A stretch of 64,000 bases of DNA from Acorus gramineus (GCA_030737835.1 JAUJYN010000016.1:3551747-3615746); one strand, 5' to 3'. Counted from the stretch's first letter, positions 10,390-23,150 are shown. The notes: generated by a model from the sequence alone, not told the origin. Numbers and translations: made by a program.

Positions 10390-11820
10390 AGATAGTCTAA
10401 AAATAAAGATTTGAATTATATTAAACCCTTTTTTCATCAAATTTAATCTTTCCCTTTTTTATCACGTTCAATAAATATACGTCAACTAATAAACAAACAA
10501 AGAGACACTATTTATAGAGCAACACTTTTTTCTCATATTAAAAAAAAACAAAAAATTTACCAGAGGGTGGTCGTCAGGGTCATGGAGGGAGAATAGCTGT
10601 GTGCGTGATTTTTATGTTAATTGGGACCGGTTGACTGGTTATGTTTGCTTTTTGTTAAAACCCTCCATCAATGCACGTCCACATCAATGCAATTTTTTTT
10701 TTAAAACTCTCCATCAATGCACGATTTTTTGCATTTGATGGATGGAAATGTAATCCGACGGTTGACCGGTGAATCCAAAACCGCACTAAATCACTACCCT
10801 GTGTCTATATATATATATATATATATAAGTTTGGGAGAAAGAGAGATGTTAGAGGGAGAAAGAGACGGCAAAATCATGTTATGTTAAAGATAAAAGAGAA
10901 ACAAAAAATAACATATTGAATGGAAGTTGAATGGAAGAATCTAAATAAAATGTCACCACTAACTGAGGGACCTAAAGAAAACTTAAAATTGTCCATAGAC
11001 TTATTGTTAATATGAAGATAGGCAATGGACCCCTCATTAATTTCCCCTATATTATATGAGTATATAATCTACTACAAATTTCTCATAGTGAGTTAGAACT
11101 GCACTAGTAATCGCAAGAATGACTCACTGTATCAGCCATACAAGACAGCTTCACTGTCACTCAAAAAGAGAAATTACTGATATTTGAAGAGCCCTTCTGT
11201 AACCCATTTGAAAATTAAAAGATAAGTATTGAATTAGAACAAGATCCAAAGATCCAAAAAATGAACAAAAAAGACACTTTTTTACTTCAACTTTAACATG
11301 AAACACCATGGATGAATGTACTCGTTCCATTTTCATAGTGGAAATACAATGTGATCATTGATGAATAATTTTTCATGGAGCAGGGAACATATTATTAAAT
11401 TATATTGCGTTGTTTCGAGCTTGTGTATTGGATGCTTTTCTTTTCTGATGAACTGAGAAAATTAAAAAGAACACAGTTGTTTGGTTGAACTTGATGAATA
11501 AAATGATGAGTCAAAAATTTTGCAGTTAATTCATGTGCATGTGCAGATAAATAATGATTTAACAAAATGATGATTAAAGCCTAAATAAGGAGTCCAAACA
11601 TGAGACATGAATTGAACATGGCGTACAAATCATTGAGAAAAGGGGAATTACCATATAAATAAATAACGGAATACTCAAATTAGTGATTTCAGAATTCTTT
11701 AAGAAAATTTTTTATTTAACAACATTGTCACCTAAAGTGGACTTAACTTTGTTATATCGTCTAATCCTTAAAGTCACCGCCTCATCACATGTTAGGAAAA
11801 CAATTTAAAAAAAGGGATTT
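10390..11820. other. AT-rich spacer with a (TA)n microsatellite
   Basis: No gene is visible. A perfect (TA)n run lies at 10806-10827. The stretch near 10620-10790 contains two near-copies of a CATCAATGCA segment. Confidence 0.5.
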
Positions 11821-11994
11821 TTAGTTTGGGCAGCTCTATCCCCACCATGCTATTTGCCGTCCCCCCCAACCAAAAAAAATAAAATACATAAAATCTGTTT
11901 GATTTTAGAATCCATTAATCCCACTAGCTACCCCTCCCCACCAACCCAAAAACTAAGAAAGCCCTTCCCCACCACCTGAGTCAAAATAAAAGAC

Positions 11995-12600
11995 ACACCT
12001 GGAGTCAAACAGATGTACTAGTTGACGACAAATGCGCAGTCGACATGGGTTTTAGTGGGCGACAATAGGTCTGTCGAACAAACCATTAGGAAGCATATGT
12101 TCTGGAATTCGTTTGACAAACTGGAGTCGAACAGATGTACTAGTTGACGACAAATGCACAGTCGACCTGCGTTTTAGTGGGCGACAATAGGTCTGTTGAA
12201 CAAACCATTAGGAAGCCTATATTCTGGAATTCGTTCGACAAACCTGGAGTCGAACATATGTACTAGTTGACGACAAATGTGCAGTCGACCTGGGTTTTAG
12301 TGGACGACAATAGGTTCGTCGAACAAACCATTAGAAAGCCTTTGATCTGGATGGCGTTTGACCACGACTCCTCGGCCATTTAAAGTACTATGCGACAAAC
12401 ATGAGTCGACCTATGGGATTATTGGCAACAGAAATGCCGTCGAATGAATCATATAAGGGAGCTTGTGTTCTAGAAGGCGTTCGACAATCTTACTATTGTA
12501 CATATATACTATTGGACGACTACCGGGTCAGTCCACCTGGGGGATCCTTGGCGACGATAGACTCATCGAACAGTTACAGTGTAGTGATCTGTCTTAAACT
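11995..12600. repeat. Tandem array of ~125 bp GTCGAC-rich units
   Basis: Three adjacent units share the order CTGGAGTCRAACA, GTACTAGTTGACGAC, AGTCGACCTG-like, TTTTAGTGGGCGACAATAGG and AAACCATTAGRAAGC. The units then decay rightwards to about 12600. They sit wholly inside the TIR element at 11831-14740. Confidence 0.75.
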
Positions 12601-13929
12601 ATGATGCCATAGAATCATATTGATGAACGAAAAAAAAAAATTACTATTTGTTACACAAGATGAAACATTTTATCATGATGATTGAATTCTCACATATATT
12701 AGCTAAATAAGGGAATACATAAAAGAGCTTCATATGTCAAATTCATGCATGACTTTTCTTTATCATTCACATCCCAACTGATCATTCGCACACATTTTAA
12801 AAAGGCATTCATTACAAACATGAATATTCAAAATGTTATTGGCCATTCAAAACCAAATGAATGCCATGTTTTTGGGGTTTAGTCTCCCCTCTCACAAAAT
12901 ATGACAAGTACTAATAAAGTGATAACAAGGCGGTTGTGATAAAGTCATTTGTGTCGATCAATGTCTTAATTTGCTTCGAATGTCATTCCACACTTGCTGT
13001 GTCGGGAAGTGGTGTGCCATTCTCCAAGTATAGAAGCACATCTCAGATGCTAAATTGCGCAAAAGAAATAGTTGTCCTCATATCCAATAATGGCTGAAGA
13101 TGTTGTATTACATTTTCCTTAAGCTACAAATAAAAAAAGACATGTCAAAAGAAGGAATTCATACACTCTAATTACACTAAAAATAACAATAATTCAATAG
13201 TATACCATTTGGACATCAGACTAAACAACAGCTGGAGATTGGAACCTTTCAAATATTGGTTTTCTGTTTTATGAATTATTAATTAATTGTTTTGGCAACC
13301 ACATCAATCTAAATATTTGTTCCACACGTGCAGGACAACCGGATGAGCCAAATAAGTTATATTTTCTCACTTTAAATAATCAATATTGAACTTCTGATAT
13401 CTCACTAAACTAAGGGCAAAGCGTGTACATATTGTAAAAATCAGGTTGTGTTTAATTCTTTATGATATCCAACTATATCTGCCTTCTTTTTTCTTCTCTT
13501 CTAATCTTCCTATACTAGTTTTATTATGGTCTTATGTAACCACTTGGACGGCCAATTTAATTCTTTCAAAGGTTTACAAATCCTGAGAGGATAACACAAC
13601 AAAGTCACAGAGATCAAAATCCAACTATAATAAAGAGTATTGCATTCATGTTGTATATAAAATTTTGCAATGAATAAGGTCCTCTCATACAAATGGTTGC
13701 CGTAGCCTTCTACAGATCATCAAATTATGTTTTCTGAGAATGTGAACTATACAAAAACTATAGAGGAATTGCCTAAGAAAGAAATTCATTTATATTAAAT
13801 ATTAATACTGTTATGTTAGAAAACTTCAATAGCCAAATTTATATCTACATCCATCTTCAATATTGAACACTAAATATAATACAATTCAATAAAAAAATAA
13901 CCCTAACTTTCTTTAGAAAACCATAAGTT

Positions 13930-14350
13930 TCTATCCCAAACTATAAAAAAAATTTTTTTGAATAATCAATCTTTCTATCCACATTCTATCCCAAACTCTA
14001 GGTTTCAATCCACATTCTATCCCAAACCATATGTTTATATCCCAAACCATTATTTTTTTTACTAACCAATCTTTTAATCCACATTTTATTCCAAACCCCA
14101 GGTTTTAATCCACACCTATCATAAACGATACGCTTCTATCACAAACCATAATTTTTTAAAAACAAACAATTTTTCAATCCATATTTTATACCAAACCCTA
14201 AGTTTCAATCCACATTCTATCTCAAACCCTAGATTTCTATCTCAAACCCTAGATTTCTATCCCAAACTCTAGATTTTTTGAATGACTATTCTTTCAACTA
14301 CATATTGGTTTTCTATCCCAAACCCTAAATAATTTTTTTGTTCAATAATC
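13930..14350. repeat. Degenerate telomere-like minisatellite
   Basis: Units of about 25-40 bp are built around CCCAAACCCTAGATTTCTAT and CAATCCACATTCTATCCC. The AAACCCTA core resembles plant telomere sequence, but spacing and other bases differ, so this is a minisatellite rather than a true telomeric tract. Confidence 0.6.
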
Positions 14351-15164
14351 AATCTTTCATTCCAATACCCTAAGAATAAGATAAAAAAATATGCATTCAA
14401 GAACAAAGAAGGGCACATACCTGTATGTGATTTGCAGATAGTGAACGATGATGTGAGTTTTCATTTTCAATGGCTGGTCCGATGGGAGAGAGAGGAGAGG
14501 ACGGCAGATCAGGTGAGAGGGAGCTGAGACGAGAGGAGAGAAGAAAAAAAAATCTCTGAGTAGGAAACAGAGGAGAGGAGGGAAGAAAAAAGGAAGAAAA
14601 CTTAGAGAGTGGTGGGATTAGAATTTCACTTGTATGTAATATATATGGTGGTGGGATCAGGTTATATAATGGGCATGGCTTGTGGGATCAGTCAGTAGGT
14701 TGGGACAGCAAATAGCATGGTGGGGATAGAGTTGCCCTTTAGTTTTAAGTCCATACACTGGTAGTCTGTGAAATGTGATTTTTATTTTAAAGTTCCTGTC
14801 AACTATGTTATTTAGGTATCAGTCCCTCCATTCTTTATATTTCATTTTAAGTCCCAAACTTCAAATATTTTTTTATTAGTCCCTGGACAAAATGTTTATA
14901 TGATTTTGTAAGTATTTTGATATTTGAAACTTGCATACAAAATATTTGGTGAAATATCTAGATGGATAAGCATTTTGATATTGATTTTCTAGTTCAACAT
15001 ATCTTCAATTATCATCATTTGATACTTCAAATCAATTATGGTTTATAGTGGCATAGCCAAGATTTTATAACAGTGGGAGAAAATCTTAGATCCTTCATGA
15101 ATGAGATTTTAAATATAAATAAATAAAAATTAAAATAATAGTAGTTTAAATGTTATATATATAT

Positions 15165-15757
15165 ACAATGGGGCTCTTAAGCGGGCGCCCGTTTTTTGTT
15201 AAATTGCGGACGAGTGGAGGTCACCGAATGAAGGGCCATGATTGAACCAATGAAATCAAATGTCCACTTAAATCTGATCTGACTTAACCAAACAAATAAC
15301 CCAACCAAACTGTCTCCCTCACTCTGTCTCTCCCCCTTCACAACCCTAAAAACCAGATTATTATACGATTTGGCCTCCCCGACGAACCTCCCCGATGACC
15401 CTCCCTTAAGTCAAAATCTGGCACATTTGTAGTGACTGTATTTGTTGAGAGGTGCAAGATTGAACCTTAAGGGAGGGTCGCCGAGGAGGTTTGTCGAGGT
15501 TCATCGGGGAGGGTGAGCGGCGTCAGTCGGGGAGGTTCGTCGGGAAGCCCAAATCATATAATAATCTGGTTTTTAGGGTTGTGAAGGGGGAGAGACAGAG
15601 TGAGGGAGACAGTTTGGTTGGGTTATTTGTTTGGTTAAGTCAGATCAGATTTAAGTGGACATTTGATTTCATTGGTTCAATCATGGCCCTTCATTCGGTG
15701 ACCTCCACTCGTCCGCAATTTAACAAAAAACGGACGCCCGCTTAAGAGCCCCATTGT
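15165..15757. mobile_element. 593 bp fold-back MITE (near-perfect hairpin)
   Basis: The left arm from ACAATGGGGCTCTTAAGCG to about 15412 is repeated in reverse complement from 15757 back to about 15483, with only scattered mismatches and one small insertion on the right. The loop is about 60-70 bp. An RNA read through it would fold into a hairpin with arms near 245 bp. It sits between a (TA)n run and a (GT)n run (15756-15781), so a target duplication is hard to see. No protein is encoded. Confidence 0.8.
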
Positions 15758-15781
15758 GTGTGTGTGTGTGTGTGTGTGTGT
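15756..15781. repeat. (GT)n microsatellite
   Basis: A perfect GT run directly abuts the right arm of the fold-back element. Confidence 0.9.
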
Positions 15782-16534
15782 TAGATTCCCTTAAAATCAC
15801 TAATCTCTAACTAAATAAAAGTTTAGAACCATGCAAAATAAATTTTTCATTGACTGCATACAACTTTTTTAATGGTATTTAAATTTTTAAATTTAAAATT
15901 CTTAACACACTCAAGTATCTAATTTAATATTGCACAATTTTCAATCAATAAAAAATCATTTAAATCAAAATTCAATATTGAAAAAATCTTCAAAAAAAAA
16001 TTTTGATTGGTAAAAATCTTCAAAATTTGCTTATGTAATCAATCCTAGTTAGACAATTAAAACTATAAGAGAATGTAATCTCGGATTGGGTGGACATATG
16101 CAGTGTTAAATAACACTAAAATTGTCACTAAATAGCTAACAATGCAAATGTAGTTTTGATTAAAATATTTCATCAAACATTTTATATACATGTTTCAAAT
16201 ATCAAAATACTTACAAAATCATACAGACATTTTGTCTAGAGACTAATAAAAAAAAACATTTAAAGTTGGGGACTTAAAAAGAAATATGAAGAAGGAAGAG
16301 ACTAATCACTAAATAACATAGTTTACAGGGATTTAAAAATAAAATCATATTTCACAAACAAACGGTGTTGGACAGACGTTTGGTGGAAGAACTAAAAACC
16401 AAATATGTGGTTGAATTTGGAGATTTAAAAAAAAATTGTAGGAGACCAAATTCGTCACAAAATGGAATAAGGAATAGGATTGCATAAATATGAGAATTAA
16501 GCGTGGATAAAGCCATCATGATTAGAAGGAAATC

Positions 16535-17294
16535 CGTAACGGGAAGGCCCAAGGGCCCAAATTTTCCCTACGGGTTAAACAGGACCATCTTCCTCACCAG
16601 GTAGGGCAAAGTGATATTGTCCGACTAGATGAAGTCGGACTTTCACATAGGTCGGATGATTAATTCTTGGCCGACCAAGGACGAACACATAGCGTTGCCC
16701 AATCAAGTCAAGATGACCGAGTACAAAAGGTCCGACTTGACGTACGAATTGACTAAACCATAATACCCGAACTGGAATACAGGTCGGCCATACGACTGCT
16801 CGAGTGTGATAACGGTTTACCAAGGAAATATTTCCTAACACAGAAAAAGGACTAGATGTCAGAAAATCGATTGCAGAATGGCAATCCTTAGGCGACACGT
16901 GTCCACAAATCTAAGAGCCACGTGGAGATTCCATCTCATCATATACTCACTCCACAAGGCTAAGCTCGGCACACCCCTTCTCTAGTATAAAAGGGGGACT
17001 TCACCTCCCCCTCAGGTATGCACTCTCTCTCCCCTACTTGCACTCAAGCATTCTAAGTTCATCTTGTCATGGAGGAGTTACTGACTTGAGCGTCGAAGGG
17101 ACGTTAGCCGGCACCACACTGGTGTGAGTTTTAGGTGTTTAAAGGTCGAAGAAGGAGGAGGACGACAGTAGATGAAGCTTGCTTCGGATCGTCATGAAGA
17201 GGAGTCAGCATCAACATCGTCTCGGACCTACATCAAAAGCCCGGATCTACGTTGATCCGGCTCAGGAGTGGAGGACCTGATTTCATCCCCCACA
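16535..17294 (+). repeat. Probable solo LTR, Tat-like style, ends not fixed
   Basis: The segment is richer in GC than its surroundings, carries repeated GTCGGAC/GTCCGAC motifs, a strong TATA box (TATAAAA at 16986-16992) followed by a C/T-rich leader, and ends CATCCCCCACA, like the Tat-like LTR end at 60845. No proteins flank it. I could not find a convincing 5 bp duplication or the exact left end. Confidence 0.6.
16986..16992 (+). promoter_or_regulatory. TATA box in LTR
   Basis: TATAAAA lies in the context CTAGTATAAAAGGGGG, followed about 30 bp downstream by a C/T-rich leader. Confidence 0.5.
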
Positions 17295-17299
17295 AATAT

Positions 17300-18261
17300 A
17301 AAGAAGGAAGGGATTAATTCCTAAATAGGCATGTTTGTAGGGTTTTGAAACTAAAAAAAACCCTTAAAAATCCCTCTATCCTTAAAAATTAGAAATATAC
17401 TCTTTCACGGTAGAACAAAGATGTCAATATAATCTAAAATATCAGAGTCATATAAAACTTACATCCCTCACTTTCCTGGATTAGAATAATTAATAATACT
17501 ATTGGATTCACATGCCATGTTTATTATAATAATGAAAAGAAGCATATTTTTTACACAAAGGTACAAAGGCAAAAAATACCAATTTTTGTGTACATTGACT
17601 ACTAATTTATAATAGAGCACTCAGGACAAAAAAAATGTGAAGACCATTTGTAAATAAAAAAAATGATCTTCTGTTTTGTTAATTATGTTTCTAAGTTGAC
17701 TAGAGAGTATGAAGCATATAAAATTGAGAAGAGAGATGGTTTAAATATTAGACGAGATAAGAGTAGTTCAATCATTTTAGATAAAAATTATATTGAAACT
17801 TAAAGAACCAAAAAAACGTGGCGTTCATTATTTTATCCTCCCACACTTTCTTTTCTTTATGAAAATGATTGACAAGCCCCATTTCCCTCATAAGCCCATG
17901 ACATGGTAGTGATGTGATTACTCAAAATACCCCTTAAATGTGTTTGTTAATGTTCACCGTAATTAATGGAGCGGTTTGTTAATGGGACGGTAATCAATTT
18001 CTAAAATCACGCGTCTGGGCATTCATACCTGTTTTTTTCCTTTTTGGAATTTCAACATTTGTATCGTCCATTCATTTTTCGTTGTAAAATTTGAATTTTT
18101 TTTTGTTCAGACTGTTCTGAATCGAATTCAGGTTTGGTGCATGTTTATTGTATGTTTTTTCAATTTTATACGTTAATTATGGTTGATTTTATGTGAAACA
18201 TGGTACATCAGTTGTTTAACATTTGAATATCAGTTACATATTTATTCCTTTTTTGGACCTT
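17300..18261. other. AT-rich spacer
   Basis: No convincing gene. It forms the left flank of the LINE insertion and continues after the LINE at 36597. Confidence 0.5.
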
Positions 18262-18434
18262 TTTTTGCGGTTATTTTATTTTATTTTTTTAGGGAAATGG
18301 TAGGCATACGCCTTAATATATTAAAAACGAGGCCCAATACAAGTACTTTGAAAGAAAAGGAAATACAACAGAACGTCCACAATTAGAGGACTTGAGTAGA
18401 AGAGATATCTACCCAAACCTTAAACGTGGACCCC

Positions 18435-21400
18435 TTATGTTATAACCAATCTATCATTATCGAAACTAATGCCCCCTCCCCCCACACAATAGGTCCCCCA
18501 ATCTCGAATGAAACCCTTAACCATCTCCCAAATATTATCTTCATACGGTCTTATGCCCGCAAAGATCGCCTGATTCCTTGTTAACCAAGTTGCCCAAATC
18601 AAGGAGGGCACGAACAACTGGGACACTTTCGCCTTAACGGACCTGTCCCCGCCATCGCGCAATCTGTTCCTTGCGGCCCAAATCTCTTCGAGATCGATGA
18701 AGTCCACCTCTAATTCAGTCGCCCTCCTTAGTCTGTCTCATACCTCTCGTACCATCCGACATGAGATGAACAAGTGTTCCAACGACTCCGCCTCCTCGCC
18801 GCAAAGCCCGCAGTCCAACAACATAATGCTTGGCACCCAAGTTGCAAGCCTGGAACGCGTGGGGACCTTGTGCTGATATAAGATCCGCATAAACATTTTA
18901 ACTTTTAAAGGTGCTTTGCAACCCCAAATCTCCCGACGTTTTGCAGCTGTCACTACTAACTTTGATCTCTGCCTCCACAACCACTCATACCCCGATTTGA
19001 CAGAGAACCCCGCCCCGGCGTAGGCCGCCATACCACCACATCTTGAAAATTTTGATTAATACTATGTTGCCTTAAGAGCTCCAGCAGCTCTAAGCATTGA
19101 TCCATCTCTTCTTGTCGCACTGCCCTCCTCAGCTTGACCACTCAGTATCCTGTTGGCCCTCTGACTCTCCAGAAAAGAATCGCTGCCCCCTGTTTATATT
19201 TTGCAATCTTGAATACCGTGGGGAACCGTAATTTGAGCGAGGCGCTTCCGATCCAGACATCTTGCCAGAACCTTGTGCACATCCCCTCACAAAGTCGCCA
19301 ACCTGATGCCAAGGAGAATTCCTCTAGTTCTTGTAGAATGCCCCCCCAAATCCATGACATATGCCGAGATGAGTTGGGGTATCTGCTGCAAATGAGAGCT
19401 CCACAGTTGTAGCAATCCCGCACCACCCGACACCAAAGCAGGCTTGGATCAGCGTTCCATCGCCACAACCACTTTAGGAGGAGCGCTCTATTCATGTCCT
19501 CCAGGTTGAGCAGCCCCGCGCCCCCTTTGTTTTTGTTGTCGCATACTCGGTCCTAATTAACTAAGTGAATCTTTCTTCAACTCTCCCTCGAACTGCTCCA
19601 TAGAAACCGCCTGCGTATACCTTTGAGTTTGCATAACACTCCTTTGGTAATTTTGAATATAGAAAGATAATAAATTGGCATATTCGAGAGCACTGATTGT
19701 AACAGTATTAGTCTTCCCCCCATGCTAAGAAAGCCATTCTTCCATCCCTCCAACCTCCGAACAAAGCAATCCACTAACGGAGCCCAATCTTGCTTCGTCA
19801 ATCGAGCTGTGTGAAGAGGGAACCCCAAATGAGTTGTGGAGAATTCACTGACGTCGCATGAGAGAATTCAGGACAATCGCTCGAGTTGCCCGTCCTCCAT
19901 GTTAATTCCGGAGATGGAAGATTTCTTGAAATTAACGCGCAACCTTGAGACTAAACCAAACCAGCAGCAGACAAACTTAATCCCCCTGACCACCCTCGGG
20001 CACGCTTCACATAAAATAAGGGTGTCGTCCGCGTATTGGACATGAAATATCACCGACCCTCCATCACCACATGCAAGTCCCCGCACCCACACACCACTCA
20101 ACGCTTTCCGCATCATACGACTGAAAGCATTCGCCACGATCACAAATAGGAGTGGGGATAGGGGGTCCCCCTGCCTTAGCCCCTTATTTATATGAAAGAA
20201 CCCACACGGTGCACCATTTACCAACACCGAAGCCTTCACAAAACCAACACAAGCACCCACCATCCTAAGCCAATTTGGTTCAAATCCATGACATCACAAC
20301 AAGTGGAATAAGAATTCCCAATTCACATTATCGTATGCCTTTGCACAGTCGAGTTTGATCACCACCCCTTTCTTCTTGGCCCTATGCGTGGCCGTGATAC
20401 ACTCTTGCACCACCATGAAACCGTCTTGTAGAAGTCGTTCTGGTATGAATGTTGTTTGGTTCTCATCCACCAAGTGACCAATAACCACTTTTAATCTATC
20501 AGCCAGCACCTTCGCTAGCATCTTGTAACACCCAATCACAAGGCTAATAGGCCTAAAATCTCCAATCTCCACCGCCCCCTCCCTCTTTGGAATAAGAGCG
20601 AGGAAGGTGGAGTTGATGCGCCCAACACCCCTCGACGTCAAGAAGAATTCCTAAAACATTTCAATAATATCCGCTTGCACTAGCCCCCAAAACTCTTGGA
20701 AGAATCGTAGTCCAAACCCATCCGGTCCAGGTGTCTTATCTGCCTCAGCCCCGAACACCACCGCTTTCTCCTCTTCCTCAATGAAACTAAATTCCAAGGA
20801 ATGCAACAAATGATCAGGGATCTTGTTTAGGTCTTCGTCCACCCATAAAGGATGCCAACTCCTGCTTCTGCCAAAAGCCTTTGAATAGTGATCCACCAAA
20901 GCCATTTCAATCTCCTGTTTACTCTCCAAGCTTCGCCTGTCAACCTGGAGTAGATCAATTCTATTCATACATCGTCTTCCACTAGCGACCTTATGGAAGA
21001 ACTTAGAGTTGTTGTCTCCCTCTTTCAACCAAACCTCCCTTGAACACTGACACCATGCAGCTTCCTCCATCCTTGTGACTGTGGACCACTCATCCTTCAA
21101 CTTGCTCCACTCGGACCTGTCCACCTTAGAAATCAGTCTCGCTTCTTCCCATCTCTCATAGATATGAATTTTGTCCATGAGACTCAACTTTCATTCGATA
21201 CGCCTTCTTGTCTCATCCTTCCCCCACCTTTTTAGGAACCACTTGAGCCTTTTCAGCCTAAAACTCACCTTCCTTGCACCACTCAGGATCCCAGTCGGCG
21301 CCCTCCATGAACCATCAACTAAGTCCCTGAATTCTGGTATGAGCAACCACCAATTTTCAAACCTGAACACCGGCGCTCGTTGTACCCCACATCCACTTGC

Positions 21401-22091
21401 TAATAACAACGGTGAATGATCCGATATGATACGAGGAAGTCCCTTAACTGAACAAAGCAGGAAAACGTCTTCCCAACCCTGATCGATCAGCACCCGATCT
21501 AATTTCACAAGAGACGACACCTCTCATAGGTTACTCCACGTATATGCTTGGTTTGGTATCGGAAGCGCCATCAGTTCCTCTTGCCCAATTCAAGTAGAGA
21601 AGTCATCCATAGCAGCAGAGATGGGTCCAGGCGTATTCCTGTCCTCCACAAACCTTGTAACATTGAAATCTCTGAGAATGCACCATGGCAGGCCCCAGTC
21701 ACTCTTAACTGCACTAAGTTCCTCCCACAGTCCCCCTCTTTGATCGTTCACGCATGGACCGTACACTGACAAGCAAATCCAACGCCACGATGTCGTTCTG
21801 TCCTCAAAAAGAACAGAAATGGAGTGCGCCCCTGCTCCAGTCCACCATAGACCTCACCATGTCATCTGAATAGACTAATATACCCCCTGACTCTCCATTC
21901 AAAGGTTTGAAAACGTAACTAGACAAAGCGCTCCCGCAAATCGCCCTGACGTCCGCCTGCGAGATCCTAGCCATTTTGGTTTCCTGTATGCAACAGATCG
22001 AAGCCTTCTGTCCTGCTATATGATCCCTAATTTCTACCTTTTTGCGAGGGTCATTAAGTCCTCGTATGTTCCAACATAGAATATTCAACAT
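18435..22091 (-). pseudogene. LINE ORF2: AP endonuclease, reverse transcriptase, zf-RVT
   Basis: ORF2 nicks target DNA and reverse-transcribes the LINE RNA. The start at 22091 is chosen because MLNILCWNIRGLNDPRKK is the usual plant L1 beginning. In order along the protein: endonuclease motifs CCIQETKM, SVYGPCVND, a DFNV box reading LRDFNV where GDFN is usual, and ISDHSPLLL; an RT lead-in DKTPGPDGF, then NSTFLALIPKREG, FRPISLV, LDCAKAYDNVNWEFL, GLRQGDPLSPLLF and the catalytic YADDT (20021-20035); then the zf-RVT end SGYEWLWRQ, WGCKAPLKVKMFMRILYQHK and LEHLFISC (18738-19031). Length of about 1,200 residues is normal. Frame changes (for example near 21800 and 20645) and stops disable it. Confidence 0.9.
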
Positions 22092-22371
22092 AAAACCAAT
22101 TATGTCCCTCCCTTCCCACCACATCACTGAACTCCAGAAGCTCATTCAATGCTCGTGACACCCTTCCTCGAACATCGCTGCCCTCGAGAAACCCTTGGAT
22201 CGGGCCTTTGACTTTGGGGACTCAACCAAGAACCAACTCCGAGGCTTTGGAATGGCCAGGAGAGCCCACGAATTCCGCCACTTCTTTTTCACCCACCGTG
22301 GCCCAGGGAGAGGCCCCCAGAAGCTGGCTAGACATAGGGATCGTCTAGCCCACCCCTATAGAATCAGTCGC

Positions 22372-22702
22372 TCATAGCATATTGCATGGTTCCCCAATGC
22401 CCAGCTCACCATGCTCATCAGACAACCACCCCTCGTCTTCTGCCAAAGACCTTAATTCAACCAACTGCACCACTTCCGTAGAGTGAGAAATTTTTGGCTC
22501 AGCTTCCGCTGGCTCTAGATTAAAGTCTCCCTGAGAAGAGTCATAGGACTCCTGGTCAGGGAATAAGCCACTTCTTAAAGGATAAGGGAACCATTCCCAT
22601 ACAACTCTACCGTCCTCCTTCATGTGACAGGACCATGAGCCCCAACTGAGGCTGTCTAATTCAGATCCAAAATTAGATGGGCCACTCGAACTCGGTCTAC
22701 CC
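22372..22702 (-). pseudogene. LINE ORF1, C-terminal fragment
   Basis: This is the last piece of ORF1, after the solo LTR at 22703-25627. It reads through an acidic, low-complexity segment (EPAEAEPKISHS, VELRSLAEDEGW, SDEHGELG) to a stop at 22372-22374. ORF2 begins about 280 bp further on. Assignment rests on position within the unnested LINE more than on sequence similarity. Confidence 0.6.
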
Positions 22703-23144
22703 TGTTATATATGTGTCACTTTTTAGCCTTCTGGTAACCATTGGAACATTCTGGCAGTTTTTCAGTTTTTTTTCGTTTTTCGATCGGAACCGCTAAAATT
22801 TTGGACTGTTAGCTATCATCCTGAGTTTGAGGACTCCGATTGAAAATCTAACTGCATATTATGTGTCCTGGTGCCATTCCAAGCCACTCACGAAAATTTC
22901 ATCGAATTCCGGTAACGTTTCAGAATTTCACAGTTTCGAAGCGTATCCGGGTTTTGACCGAGCGAAAAGTCATTGGGAGACTTGACTTGGTCAATGTGGG
23001 CCCATGACTTGGTCAAATTGATTTGGATTTTAGTGTGGTTGGGTTGACTAGGGTCAAACCACACTTAAACCTAATTAATCCTAGCCTAAACCTAGTTTAA
23101 CCTAACCTAAGTGTGGGTGTGAGTGTGTGTGGTGTGGGTGTGAG

Positions 23145-23150
23145 TATAAA
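23145..23150 (+). promoter_or_regulatory. TATA box of family A LTR
   Basis: TATAAA lies in GTGAGTATAAAGAAATCCC, 440 bp into the LTR, followed by CACGACTACAACAGCC and a CTCTCTC leader. This is a typical plant LTR U3/R layout; activity is inferred. Confidence 0.5.

Larger units (their letters stand above)
11831..14740. mobile_element. 2.9 kb non-autonomous TIR element with 8 bp target duplication
   Basis: The left end GGGCAGCTCTATCCCCACC and the complement of the right end (GGGCAACTCTATCCCCACC) form an inverted repeat of about 36 bp with two mismatches. Both sides carry the 8 bp direct repeat TTTAGTTT. Inside are about three copies of a roughly 125 bp tandem unit rich in GTCGAC (11995-12350), a telomere-like AAACCCTAG-rich repeat zone (13930-14340) and a purine-rich segment near 14480-14600. 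No transposase frame is visible, so it is non-autonomous. The 8 bp duplication suggests hAT; the long TIR and the similarity to the element at 52010 suggest a Mutator-like family. Confidence 0.75.
14745..16400. repeat. Long inverted repeat pair (~220 bp arms) enclosing a fold-back element
   Basis: The stretch 14755-14970 and the complement of 16175-16390 match over about 210 bp, sharing GTGAAATRTGATTTT, ACTATGTTATTTAG, TTTTTTATTAGTC and GATTTTGTAAGTATTTTGA. This looks like a degraded TIR element with outer ends not defined. Its middle carries the younger fold-back at 15165-15757. Another copy of the arm motif (AATATAAAGAAGGAAGGGATTAAT) sits at 17295-17350. Confidence 0.6.

Noticed and set aside
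11995-12350. Regularly spaced repeats that might suggest a CRISPR array
   Set aside because: The units are long (~125 bp) and contiguous with no variable spacers, and the genome is a plant's.
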